A program made the position numbers and the translations under genes. The notes under the pieces were generated by a model. That model was not told the origin of the DNA, searched no databases, and saw nothing but the letters and a program-made list of their open reading frames with translations. 64,000 nucleotides of DNA, taken from NCBI GenBank assembly GCA_008690995.1, contig VRMN01000003.1:1054001-1118000 (forward strand), read 5' to 3'. This DNA is from Porphyridium purpureum. Lineage: Eukaryota; Rhodophyta; Bangiophyceae; Porphyridiales; Porphyridiaceae. This document shows positions 9,376-19,227 of the stretch, one piece after another; positions within the stretch are counted from its first letter, which is position 1, and every line of letters starts with the position of its first letter.

Positions 9376-9570
9376 TTACTTCTTTGGACTGAGGACTTCG
9401 CGGGACACGATTTTTCCGCCCTCCCACTTGGCTTTGATCATTTCCCATGCTTTCACGCCGCCCCGTGCTTGCGCCGCGGGGTCCACCTTTGTGGCGCGGC
9501 GCACATGCTCCGCGCAGATGTTGGAATAGCGCAGGAAAGTCATGCCTGCCTCACGCCAGTACTGCCCCAT
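9376..9570 (-). CDS. Mitochondrial ATP synthase subunit epsilon
   Basis: 64 aa, the usual size for this smallest subunit of the mitochondrial F1 central stalk. The N-terminal half, QYWREAGMTFLRYSNICAEH, matches the family pattern WRxAGMTYxxYSNxCAxxVR of plant and animal epsilon subunits. The tail is lysine-rich. The ATG at 9570 is chosen because the family begins three or four residues before the tryptophan and because it has A at -3 and G at +4. A longer in-frame extension up to 9732 is not conserved in composition. The subunit stabilises the gamma stalk in the rotary ATP synthase of the inner membrane. Confidence 0.88.
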   Translation of the reverse strand: MGQYWREAGMTFLRYSNICAEHVRRATKVDPAAQARGGVKAWEMIKAKWEGGKIVSREVLSPKK

Positions 9571-10049
9571 GTTAAAACGAACCGGTCGGTGTTCAGCCGG
9601 CACGCAGTCTCGCTCGCCGTGTTCCAAGCTTCCTTCCTCGACACGCCTACCCCGCGATCCAACACTTGAATCGCGTTCGTTACCTGCACCAAGCTCCCCT
9701 CTACCCCGTTTCCCCAGAACCCTCCGCCCCACTTACCACAAAAGCAAGGCGTCTATCAACGTGAGCCAGTTTCTCTCAGCTCTCGAGCTCTCGCATCAAA
9801 AAGCCCCTTCTGTGCGGTGAACGCGCCGCAGTCTAAAAGTTCCTAGAGGTACAGTTCGACGTGACTGGACCGGGCAAACGCCAGCTGCGTTACGCCTCGC
9901 GGAAGGTCCCAACCAATGAGTATCGACGACAAATAAGTTTATAGTGGTCGTGGCCATAGACAGGTTGGTTCGGTATCGGGTCACACGTTTCTTCCCTCAT
10001 TCCTTCTCAAAATTCCAAAACAAAAATAGGACGGAGCGTCTTCAGGATA
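9571..10049. other. Spacer between ATP synthase epsilon and cyclin genes
   Basis: Tandem minus-strand spacer. It should contain the promoter of the epsilon subunit gene; a minus-strand ACTATAAACT lies near 9934-9943 but is 370 bp from the start codon. Nothing else is seen. Confidence 0.4.
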
Positions 10050-12023
10050 TCACGATGATCCCTCCCAAGGCGCGGTCAATGGAGGCTCAGTGACACTGAC
10101 GCTTCGGAACCGCTCGGCGCGAAACTTCTGCTTGATGTGATTGCCTGGATTGGGATGCTCGTAAGCAGTAACCCACAATTGGTACATGTCCCAGCTGGCA
10201 CGCCTGACGTCCTGTGATGTCAGTCCACTATAGTACGACAGGTTGGGACACCAGGGGCTTAGGGCGTGCGTATGGCGGGCCAGTGCAACAGCTGCCACAG
10301 CAATAATGCTCGGCGGATAACGTATCATTCGATAGTCGACCATGGAGAGAGTACACAGGAACAACGACAGGACGCACGTATCTGGTGATGCATCCACTGC
10401 CCGCAGCATGCGCGGCAGGTACTGTAGAGGCGTGATGCTAACCATGTTGAAGTTGAGCGTGTTCAGAATCAGACTCTCCATTCGAATCAGCTCGTCACGC
10501 TGGTACGTGCCCGCAGCGACGTGCGCAAAGTCCTCCACGTTTGGTGGGTGGATCTCTTCGAATTTGCTTGCCAGCATCATGCAAACGATTCCTACAAGCT
10601 GCAACCTTGTGTGGTGCAGGCGCGGCATGTGCGTCAGGAAGCGGTCCACGTAGCTGACCGTGATGAAGGACGTCTCATCACGGAGCAGATATTCATCCTG
10701 GACTTCAATAAGCCAGTCAACGAGCTGCGCACGCATTCTTGGCGAGATGTCATCTTGGTCGTCCATGTATCTTGCATTGGGCATGCGCCTCCTTTCAGAG
10801 GCACGCAAGTTCTGTACAATATCCTGTATGTACTCAGTAGCATACAGCGGGTCTCCCAGAATGGCTTCGTCAATATTCCGCTCAGGCTCAGCGGACGGAC
10901 GCAACCCGGCTTCACTGCTTGTGAAGCTCAACAAGGTATCTCCACTGGAAGACTCCTCGACATCTGCCTCTGGGCCAGGCGGTGACATTTCAAGCGCGTC
11001 GACTCCCGAAGTGTCACGTTCATGCCGACTTTCTGACTCTACGTTTTCGCCTGCCAGGAGTACTTGCACGGAAACATGAGCTTCTGGAGGCCCGCCTCTG
11101 TCCAAATGCTTATTTCTTAACATCAAATGGCCTTGTTCCAGCGGGCGATCTTGATGCAAGCTCGAATGGCTACCAGCGCCTAGTACATTGGGCTCCTCCT
11201 TTCCATTTCCTGCAGGCATCCCATCAGTCGACGCGTCTGAAAGGACAGCCAACGGAGGGTCCTGAGCGCTTTCACGCAGGCCGCCATCATTTTGCACGTG
11301 CTGTTGTGTCACCCGGCGATCTACCTGAAAGTGCGCCGCCGAAGTTGCTTGACTTGCGTGGATGCGGGATGCAGCAGATCTGAAACAATCCAGCACGTTC
11401 AGATTCCCCACTTTTACCGTGGCCACGCGCATCGGCGTCTCATCGGAATGGTCCACGTCTGGTCCGTGGTTCAATGGACTGGCGCTGTCCAAATGAGGAA
11501 ACTCAGCAGACAGTTCGTTCTGCTCCGAGCTGGTCACGCTCGACGCGGACCTACGTCTCGAGGAGTCAAATCGGCGTCGAGGCTGAGAACCTTGCCTCTC
11601 TTGACGATGCACTTCGTCGGAATAGATCTGAAACGGTACTACGTGCGTCTGCGCGGCTTGTCCCGTACAAAATGCGGGCCGCGCGTCGACCCCCGTGGTA
11701 CTCTCGGCCGACGAGGATCGACCTGGCTTTTGCGGCGGTTCCTGAGTGGCAACGTTCACGGCACCGCTCTGCCCCTGCAAGTGCTGCTCACCAGCACGTC
11801 GACTTTGCGAACCCAACCTGCCTTCATCGTCACGCAGCACAAATCCCTTGTCCTCCACCGGCGCTCTTTGCGCAGGGACAGAGTTGCTCCCTGGTGCAGA
11901 CACAGGAATTTCTGACAGGGGCATACGACGAATCTGTTTAGGGTCAGGTCGCGTGTGCTGGGCGGCGTCTTGTGAGTGATCACGCCGATGCCGCCTCTGC
12001 GGCAGCTGTAGGGAACGCTTCAT
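10050..12023 (-). CDS. Mitotic-type cyclin (A/B class)
   Basis: 657 aa. The cyclin box begins near residue 400, with the mitotic-cyclin signature MRAQLVDWLIEV at 430-441 (consensus MRaILVDWLvEV), then LQLVGIVCMMLASKFEE and PPNVEDF. A second cyclin fold (Cyclin_C) fills about residues 535-645. An RxxLxxI destruction-box-like motif, RMPLSEI, lies at residues 33-39, consistent with APC/C-dependent degradation. The 380-residue N-terminus is low-complexity. It would activate a CDK to drive S/M phases. It cannot be assigned cleanly to A or B. The minus-strand box GTATAAG at 12246-12252 is a likely promoter element. Confidence 0.92.
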   Translation of the reverse strand: MKRSLQLPQRRHRRDHSQDAAQHTRPDPKQIRRMPLSEIPVSAPGSNSVPAQRAPVEDKGFVLRDDEGRLGSQSRRAGEQHLQGQSGAVNVATQEPPQKPGRSSSAESTTGVDARPAFCTGQAAQTHVVPFQIYSDEVHRQERQGSQPRRRFDSSRRRSASSVTSSEQNELSAEFPHLDSASPLNHGPDVDHSDETPMRVATVKVGNLNVLDCFRSAASRIHASQATSAAHFQVDRRVTQQHVQNDGGLRESAQDPPLAVLSDASTDGMPAGNGKEEPNVLGAGSHSSLHQDRPLEQGHLMLRNKHLDRGGPPEAHVSVQVLLAGENVESESRHERDTSGVDALEMSPPGPEADVEESSSGDTLLSFTSSEAGLRPSAEPERNIDEAILGDPLYATEYIQDIVQNLRASERRRMPNARYMDDQDDISPRMRAQLVDWLIEVQDEYLLRDETSFITVSYVDRFLTHMPRLHHTRLQLVGIVCMMLASKFEEIHPPNVEDFAHVAAGTYQRDELIRMESLILNTLNFNMVSITPLQYLPRMLRAVDASPDTCVLSLFLCTLSMVDYRMIRYPPSIIAVAAVALARHTHALSPWCPNLSYYSGLTSQDVRRASWDMYQLWVTAYEHPNPGNHIKQKFRAERFRSVSVTEPPLTAPWEGSS

Positions 12024-12245
12024 GGCGCCCTATTCGACAGTACGCGACTGAGTACGTTTGCAGCCAAACGGTGCGCAAGCGCCTCTCGCTCGAAAGCAGG
12101 GTTGCTTGGAAAACAGCGCGATGAGCAGGCGGCGGAAAGCGTCAGCTCGCAACCTGCGCCTGTGTTCTTTTTCCCAGCCACGTGCAAGAATTCGTTCACA
12201 TCGGCGGCATCGTCATTCATCAAATGGCTCCAGCCGTGGTGGATT

Positions 12246-12252
12246 CTTATAC
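12246..12252 (-). promoter_or_regulatory. TATA-like box upstream of the cyclin gene
   Basis: The minus strand reads GTATAAG, about 225 bp before the cyclin ATG, leaving a leader of about 190 bp. Confidence 0.35.
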
Positions 12253-15200
12253 GTCGAGCCTGGCAGCCGTCCTTCGATCAACTGGGGCTGGAGCGATCCA
12301 CGAACAAAGGGAATGCACCAGCCTCTCTGGCGTCACCGTGGTGCGTGCCACACTCAGATGTCTCCAACGTACACACCACCACAAGCCTGACGACAAGCAC
12401 GACAAAAAAGCAAAACACTGGGTCCCTGTTGGCACTTTGTCCCGCGGGGATCGTCCTCTTTCTTCCGTCTCACTCGAGCAAAGCCTTCTCGGCCTCGGTC
12501 TGATCGCGCGCCCTTTTTTTCTTCCTCGAAACCAAAGGCTCAACTGCGCGAACTGCGTTCCTCAAGCTTTGAACATGCGGCTCAGCCCCCTTCTTCCACC
12601 CCCTATGCTCGTCCTCGTTCAAACGACCTCGTTCGGCTATCCACTCCTGCGCGTGGCCTCTCTTGTTTCTTCTGTGTTGCACTCTTCCCGCTCTTGCCCC
12701 TCGATCGTCCGCTCAGACTCTCTTTGTACCCAAATACGCCCAAACAAAACACACTTGTCATCCATTCGCCACGACACGCTTTCGCAAGCGCATTCACACA
12801 CACACACACACACAAAACCCAACGATTCTCACCCGAAACCCATCACCACCGCCCTCCGAAAATGACCAGCACCCACATCAACTGAAACCTCCTACTTAAA
12901 CAACCCCGTTCACAAGCACGCGCACGCCTCGCCAATCTTCCCAGTGGCGCTCGTGCTATCAAAACAAACGGCCTTTTCGTACCTTGCTCTGTGTGTGCTC
13001 TTGAGCGCTTTGTCCTTCCTTCTTTTGTATCGCTTTTCGTCCTTTTTTCCCTTCTTTTCTTCCTCCTTTTTTCGTTTTCGTCCATTTTTCAAAATGGACT
13101 GACCTGGCCTGCCACTCGTTCGCATTTTCAAACCGTTGCTGTTTGGCGCTGGTTTTGGTGCGGAGGCGCGGTTTCGCGCGTTTGACAGGATATAGTAAAA
13201 CCAGGTCATTGTAGTATAAACAGTGAAAATTGAAAGGATCCAAAATAAACGCGCGTGAAAGACACGTAAGAAACTGATTCAAAATCCATTCAAATGTTTG
13301 AAATGGACCACGCGCGCCAAAACGGCGCGGGGGCGTTGTGGACGGTGGTGACGGTGGCAGCTGTGCGGGGAGGGCATCGTGCCACCACGCTCTGCCTGCT
13401 TGCTGAAACTGACACACTCGCGTGGCATGAGACTGCCTCGCGCGCTGGATGGCTGGCTTGCAGGTACGCCGTGGTTTCCGTTCGTGCCACGTTGGTGCAC
13501 GCACACCTGGATGGCACAAGTGTTTGAACGCAGCGCGTTGACGGCCTGGTCGGAAATAGAAATTGTTGGGCCTCCGTCGCACGCTGCTGATTGTGTATGA
13601 TGCTTACCAGATCATTTGCCTGCCAGGAAGAAGTGTGCCAAGGGCTCCCGATGCGCGTTGCCGCCAGCAAGAACATGACGAGCTTTGAGGAAGGCATGTG
13701 CGACTCTAAATTTAGAAAGCGCCCGTCCCAAGCAAACCAAGTCCCTCCAATCGTCTGCCAGCCCGCTCGGCGCGCGGCGCGCGAGGGAACACGTCAAGGT
13801 TGGCGCGGAAGGAGCCGCCTGGTGCAGCGCACGTTGCACAGGTGATCCCGGCATGTACCGTGACTTTTGCGCGGCGCTGATGCGCGGGCTTTAGCCGCCT
13901 CGTATGGCACAAAGTCCCTGCATACACCGAAGCGCATTGTTGAAGTGCAACCCGCCACGACGTCATGGCATTGACGGCGCAGCCAGGCATGGGCCAAGCG
14001 GTCCGCATCCCTTGAGAAAACTGCGTCGCTCTTTCTGACGTATGTGAGGGTGTGGTTGCGATCAAAGAACGCTTTCCTGGTGTTCTTGGCGCGCATGGCG
14101 TACGAAATGCTGCCTTTGTCCTGGGGTAGGTCATGATGCCTGCGATTCTGGCAGCACAAGTGGCCAGCCAAATCTGGAACCGGTCGCGCTTCCAAACCCA
14201 TTCAGTACCGCACGTATATTTCGCAAGACAACGCGCGTTCGCTTATGGATACAGTGTCGACCACCTGCGACCATGAAACATTTCTCGCACGCAATCATCG
14301 AAAAGAGGGCGCAGGGCATTGCTCAGCAAAGCCCTTACGTGTAAGACAAAGCAGCATCCGCTTCTGATCTGGGCTAATCTCGCAGTCCGCCCGATTCATG
14401 GAAGTGAATGATCGTGCTGGGGTTGCTTCTCACACAAACCGCTGCAGCTTAAAAGACTGATGAAGTCGGCCGCATCCCAGTGGACTTGCGAGCGCTCGGT
14501 TGCGCCACAGAAAGACGACTTGAAAAGGCGAGTGTGTGAAAGATTGCAGAAATCGTGTCCAGGCACTCCTTCGCACCGACTGCCAATTAAATCCAGGACT
14601 TCCAGACCGCGGAAGCGTATGAATTGCCTAGACCAAGCACGAGCCTCAAAGCCGCGGAGGGATGTTCTTCTAAGATGTTGCGGACGTACATTGGGCACCA
14701 GGCATGCACTGCCCATTGAATATGGGTGTATAGTGTACCGGCAAGTGCGGGCTTGCAGTGCTCCGGTTATTGGCACGATCGAGGTGGAAACGGATCAGAA
14801 GCGAGCGACCATCACTTTGGATATGGGCTGCAGACCTGGCAGTCGAACGCAGGCCAAGTGACGCTGTCGCGGTGCATCCAAAGCAATGCTGGATGTGATT
14901 TTTATGGCCAAGGGTTCGCTAAAAGATGCAGAGCAGCGGGGACACTCGGCAATGTTGAGAAGGAATGTGAAAGTTAGATGCTTGGGGAGATGTCCATAGA
15001 AAAGACTGCTTTCCCCCGAATAAAATGTTTTCTCATTTTTCGGCCTGGTTGGCCGGTACCAAGGCGACCGTATCGCACGTTCGACGAGCGGGTCAAGGGC
15101 AAAGCCTATTGCGTGTGGTTCGCAGGGCCCGGCTACAAGGAGTGTCTAGTGGATGAGTTCCGCACCAGCTACAATAATTGTCATCGCAAAGAAACACGAA

Positions 15201-15485
15201 GAGTGCAGATTCTGCTGACGTCTGCGGAACAAAAAATGAAGACCTCGAGCAACAGATGGAAGGTCGCTTGCAACGTTCTGCGCGGTGTGGAGCGATCCGA
15301 TCACCTCTGAAGCATAGTTCCGGCCAAGTACACGGCTGAGAGTCAGGCTCGCTTGGGTTTTTGCATGACCATCTCCAAGCATTTTACATAGACATGAGCG
15401 AGGTCCGGTGTTGAGGAGATGAAACGCTTTCAACATTGTAAAATGTTGGACAGCGTGTAGCACATGTGCGCACACAGTCTATGAG
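12253..15485. other. 3.2-kb gene-poor stretch
   Basis: No frame here carries a domain I recognise, unlike the dense flanks. It includes a CT-rich segment (about 12450-12750), a CA microsatellite, T-rich tracts near 13010-13090 and a TATAAA at 13215-13220 followed 79 bp later by a 77-codon ORF (13294-13527) of unknown status. A lysine- and arginine-rich minus-strand ORF at 12470-12682 (70 codons) could be a small basic protein or chance. An intron-bearing or noncoding gene could be hidden here. Confidence 0.4.
12795..12814. repeat. CA dinucleotide microsatellite, 10 units
   Basis: Perfect CA run in the gene-poor stretch. Confidence 0.9.
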
Positions 15486-15878
15486 TCATAATCCAGTAGG
15501 ATCGCCCGTGACACTTTTTCCGTCCGCTTTGTCGCACGATGAAGAGTCTGCTGCGGCTTCAAGCATCTCCTTTTCCCTTGGCATCCCCTCGGTGCCGCTC
15601 GACATCCGTTGGCGAGCGCGCTCCCTTTTTGAGCGACGCCTTGCAGCCTTTCGAATTGTCTTCAGTTGCTCCTTTTCTTGCCGTGTTTGAAGAGCCTGCC
15701 TGCATTCCACGTTCTCACGCCTCTTCGTCTCCGCGAGGTGGAGCTCGCGCAGTCGCTTCATCTCCGTGCGCCGCTGTTCGCGGTAGACATGAAACTCGCC
15801 ACTCCCAGCGCCGGCAATGCTAGACGAAACATTTTTACCGCGGGCCGCGTCTGTCAGCGGGATTGTGTTGTGATCCAT
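15486..15878 (-). CDS. PRKRIP1-like spliceosome-associated protein (DUF1168)
   Basis: 130 aa. Residues about 21-36 read IAGAGSGEFHVYREQRR, nearly identical to the diagnostic AGAGSGEFHVYRxxRRRE of PRKRIP1/DUF1168 proteins. A long charged helix of E, R, K and Q follows (37-92), as in the family, ending in a basic RRRSKRERARQR cluster. In human spliceosome structures PRKRIP1 is a long helix that stabilises the C* complex between U2 snRNP and other factors. A splicing role here is notable because nearly all genes in this window lack introns. The ATG at 15878 gives the expected short N-terminus. Confidence 0.85.
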   Translation of the reverse strand: MDHNTIPLTDAARGKNVSSSIAGAGSGEFHVYREQRRTEMKRLRELHLAETKRRENVECRQALQTRQEKEQLKTIRKAARRRSKRERARQRMSSGTEGMPREKEMLEAAADSSSCDKADGKSVTGDPTGL

Positions 15879-15971
15879 ATAGTCTGTAGGACACGATTCT
15901 CAAATCGCATCGGACTACAAAGACTCCTCCGTGCCAGCGTGCCTTGATTACATTCGTCACGTAAGCTTCTT

Positions 15972-17162
15972 TTATTCAGAGAGTCCGAGCCTACGAGAAA
16001 GCATGACCCAAGTGGACCCGCCAACAACATTGTTAATGGTTCGAATGACTGCGCAGAATACCTTTGCAACAGGGAGTGAAGCCGAGTCGAACAGGGCGCG
16101 CTCCGCACCTGACACGAGCTGGTATCTGGGCGCTGCGCTCACGACCATAAACGCGGCCCAGCCAAGTCCGTTTGGAATCACTCCCGGCAGTGCGTCTATT
16201 TTCTCACGGAGCTCTTTGGACTTGGCTGGTGAGCGTGCCGCACGGAGCTTGGTGTACTGAATACCATAGTGCGCAGATGTGCCAAGCATACCGGCCGCCA
16301 GCCCGCACAAGCTGAACACAGAAGTTTTGGCGACGTAACCTGCAACGCGCTGCCCAAACGAAAAGTTGCCTTTTGCAAACGCGTTTGCAGGAAGGCGGCT
16401 TAGCACCCCAGTCTTGGCGCCGAGCGTCGGTGTGAGTAGATACAGAAGTATGAAGTTAAGCGAAAACCCAACAGTCATGTCCAGGAAGAAGGTATCGAGG
16501 TCGTCCAGAATGGCCATTCCGCGCGCAGCCACGAAGCCAGAGCCGGCAAGCCCGACTCCAAGCGTTTCCTCCATCAGCAGTTTAAACGGAAACTCCGGAT
16601 CGCCGAGCACCCTGCGATGAAAGCCTGGCCATATGCTGCAGATTCTTTTCACAAAGGGATTCTCCATGATCTCCAGGTAGTCCTGGACGTGTTTCGGCCC
16701 GAATCTCAGTAGCTGCTCGGAATAGTCCTTGATATTCTTACCGTGCTTGGCCATCAGTGCCGCGATCTCTGCCAAACCAGGGATATCGCCGTGGCTCTCA
16801 TCGTGTCCAAAATCTCCCTTGTCACCACCGCCACCACTGCCTCCACTGGCGCTCCCGCTGCCTGCTCCACCATCATCCGCGCGCATCGCAGGCAAGTGGC
16901 CTGTCTGTGAATGCACCCGCCCGCGCCGTCGCACGCGCCTAACGTGTGCCGCCGGGAGCCCAGCAGAGCAGCCATGCAGCCTCTCTATGCTGTGCTGTGC
17001 CCGCGCGCGTGAGTTCGAGTCCACGGCCCAGTTGGCAGACAAATAAGACGCCGCGGCGGTGTTCCTCGGGCGCCGCGGGGGCTCCACCGAGTCGATCGCG
17101 CGATCCCGCAGTGATGGCGTCCACGATGCCGGTGCGGCGCCCACGAACGCCGTCACATCCAT
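15972..17162 (-). CDS. RETICULATA-related plastid envelope protein (DUF3411)
   Basis: 396 aa from ATG 17162; one further codon triplet upstream gives only a TTG. The conserved part (about 165-396) matches the RER family: FHRRVLGDPEFPFKLLMEE (181-199), DDLDTFFLDMTVGF (220-233) and a run of hydrophobic segments (about 232-247, 283-294, 333-345), then the closing region with NNVVGG. The first 95 residues are rich in R, S and A with few acids, fitting a plastid transit peptide, followed by a glycine-rich linker. In plants, RER proteins sit in the plastid inner envelope and affect mesophyll development and metabolite supply; their biochemical activity is unclear. Confidence 0.82.
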   Translation of the reverse strand: MDVTAFVGAAPASWTPSLRDRAIDSVEPPRRPRNTAAASYLSANWAVDSNSRARAQHSIERLHGCSAGLPAAHVRRVRRRGRVHSQTGHLPAMRADDGGAGSGSASGGSGGGGDKGDFGHDESHGDIPGLAEIAALMAKHGKNIKDYSEQLLRFGPKHVQDYLEIMENPFVKRICSIWPGFHRRVLGDPEFPFKLLMEETLGVGLAGSGFVAARGMAILDDLDTFFLDMTVGFSLNFILLYLLTPTLGAKTGVLSRLPANAFAKGNFSFGQRVAGYVAKTSVFSLCGLAAGMLGTSAHYGIQYTKLRAARSPAKSKELREKIDALPGVIPNGLGWAAFMVVSAAPRYQLVSGAERALFDSASLPVAKVFCAVIRTINNVVGGSTWVMLSRRLGLSE

Positions 17163-17595
17163 CTGATACAAGGTGTCCTTCCGCTCGTCTCCTCTTCCCA
17201 GATCCGCCTCCTATCCCTCTCAGGCCACACGAGTGCGCTTCTATCCCACATGCACCCGCACACGTCCGTCGGCCTTCGCAGTTCCCACCCGCGAATCTCG
17301 CGCCGCTCGCGCTACTAAACCTAGGCGCCGATAACTGCATTTCGAACCCTACCGGATGTCCTGGCTTTCATTTTTAATTCGCGCACGGGGCGAGTCTATT
17401 CGGCACCGTTCGCCATGCCGACGAACGAGAACTGTTCCGCGCTGGTTTCTGGTGGGCGCTAGGCACCGCCGGACAGGATACAACGCGGACACGTCGACAA
17501 CCCTTACAAGCTACAAGTCGTTCCTCCTGAAGATTAAAATTATTAATGTTGCTCATGTTGCCTCTCCGCGGATCCCGTGTTTCTTCAACACCCTG
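17163..17595. other. Spacer between RER and membrane-protein genes
   Basis: Both flanking genes read leftward, so this is the RER promoter and the 3' end of the membrane-protein gene. No TATA box or gene is seen. Confidence 0.4.
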
Positions 17596-19227
17596 TTACG
17601 TTTGAGAAGCGCGGCTTGCATAATCACGGTCCGTTTCAGCATAGTCCACCAATTTCAGGCCAAACCTCTGCGCAGAAGTCGAGTGGGAATCGTCCCTCTG
17701 TGGCATCGTTTTCGGATGATGCTGCTGTCGACTGTGCGGGTCCGCCGGGGAAAGGGGCTTTGGTCCATGCGGGCTCCCGATGGGTGCGCTATGATCGTGT
17801 CCTTGTGGAGGTACGGGCGATGCGCGATCCGAATGCGCGCCAGGATTCAAAACGCTGGTGTGCCCTATCAGACCCTCATCATCATCCGACTCCAGGTGGG
17901 CGCCGAGTCCCGAATCTTGGCTTTCGAGCACTTCCATCATCTTGTCTTTCTCGAGAATCACGTTCGCCCTATACTTCAAGTACTTGTACCACATGGTCAG
18001 CATCGAATCTACGAAAAAGACCACAATGAGGCAGTAGACAAAGCCTTCCATCTTGAAATAGCGCTGCCCTTCGACACCGACCAAGCACTCGCTGCAAAAC
18101 GCAATACAGTTCGTTGTCTGACTCTGATCGCATTGCTCGCCGAGAATTTCCATGCGCTGAACACTTGCCGAGGTTTGGTTGAAGACAAGATTTCTCGACA
18201 TGTACGCCAGCGTCGAACTTAGCAACTCATCTTCCGTGCAAGTAACATTCATGCTGTAGACAAACACATTTTCCGTAATGCTTTCGGGAGTCTGGGTCTC
18301 GTACAAAAGAAAGGGACGCGCGATGGGCACCGGACCCCACACCGGGGTCAGCGTGCACGACGGGTTGGCCTTCTTCATGATGTCTGGCATGATGTCTGGC
18401 ATGCTGAGCCGAAGCGGGTCGGCAAACGGAACACTGAGCCCCTTCATGCCATCGGTGAAATCGTTAAGTGCTGAGAAATCCCTTGCCACAAGTTCCAGTT
18501 CGACCTTCAAGTAAGCTGATAGATCGCTTAAGGTTGTCACGTTATCAGCCTCGAGCCGCATCTCCAGCACTGAAGGCCAAAAGTAAAAGCGAACCTCGCG
18601 ATTGGTTCCCGCGAACACCGGCATGTCGACGTAATTGTTCAAGTGGCAGCTTCGAATTTGGATTGAGCTCTCGAAGTAAACGATGTTCTGCGACTCGACT
18701 CGAACATCGTTGCAGCTCGTGAGCGTGTCGAGCGCTTGCATGCCGTCCAGCGAGATGCTCGCCACACTCACTTCGCCCACGTTTCCAAACACAACATTGT
18801 AGCTCTTGATGTTGGTGAGAAAGATGGCTCCAAACTCTGCGGCAAAGAGCAGAGAGATGGCCACGATTGACGCAAACTTGACAAAGAACAGACCGCGCGG
18901 ATAAACGACGACCAGAAAATCTGCTTTGTCTGCAAAGCCACACTTGCGCATGAAAAAGTGGACAATCACGGTCAACCAGCGGTTTGTGGTGACCACGGTC
19001 GATAGAATATTTGAGTAAATGCGCTTCCCGAGGCGCGCGCTCACGGGCCCGCGACCTATGGCCCAGCTGACGAGATACACCACCTTTTCGATCAGCGCGC
19101 CCAAATAGTACACAATGACGGTAACCAAGATAGCAATGATCACGTTGTCCGAGCTATCGGACCCGGTGGTCCATCCCTGGTCATACTGCGCGCTGAGCTC
19201 AATCACCAGCGGCCGCTCAGCCGCCAT
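17596..19227 (-). CDS. Unrecognised multi-pass membrane protein with cysteine-bearing loop
   Basis: 543 aa. Predicted membrane helices are at about 29-53, 83-93 (weak), 112-138 and 395-412. Between the third and last lies a loop of about 255 residues with eight cysteines (172, 194, 291, 330, 366, 374, 378, 381) and glycosylation sequons at N229, N327 and N350, so it probably faces the lumen or outside. The C-terminal 130 residues are acidic, then P-, S- and H-rich, and likely cytosolic. A short in-frame duplication gives MPDIMPDIM near 276-284. I recognise no family. The layout is reminiscent of two-TM-plus-ectodomain receptors or channels, but no motif supports a function. ATG 19227 is used; one upstream TTG adds three residues. 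Confidence 0.75.
   Translation of the reverse strand: MAAERPLVIELSAQYDQGWTTGSDSSDNVIIAILVTVIVYYLGALIEKVVYLVSWAIGRGPVSARLGKRIYSNILSTVVTTNRWLTVIVHFFMRKCGFADKADFLVVVYPRGLFFVKFASIVAISLLFAAEFGAIFLTNIKSYNVVFGNVGEVSVASISLDGMQALDTLTSCNDVRVESQNIVYFESSIQIRSCHLNNYVDMPVFAGTNREVRFYFWPSVLEMRLEADNVTTLSDLSAYLKVELELVARDFSALNDFTDGMKGLSVPFADPLRLSMPDIMPDIMKKANPSCTLTPVWGPVPIARPFLLYETQTPESITENVFVYSMNVTCTEDELLSSTLAYMSRNLVFNQTSASVQRMEILGEQCDQSQTTNCIAFCSECLVGVEGQRYFKMEGFVYCLIVVFFVDSMLTMWYKYLKYRANVILEKDKMMEVLESQDSGLGAHLESDDDEGLIGHTSVLNPGAHSDRASPVPPQGHDHSAPIGSPHGPKPLSPADPHSRQQHHPKTMPQRDDSHSTSAQRFGLKLVDYAETDRDYASRASQT

Noticed and set aside
12182-12865. 227-codon plus-strand ORF in the gene-poor stretch
   Set aside because: Composition follows CT- and CA-rich DNA, it includes the CA microsatellite as HTHTHT, and it has no domain.
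17005-17025. GAGTTCGAGTCC resembling a tRNA B box
   Set aside because: No A box or cloverleaf around it; it lies inside the RETICULATA-related coding sequence.
17356-18222. 288-codon plus-strand ORF
   Set aside because: Mostly antisense of the membrane-protein gene, with no recognisable domain and no promoter signal.
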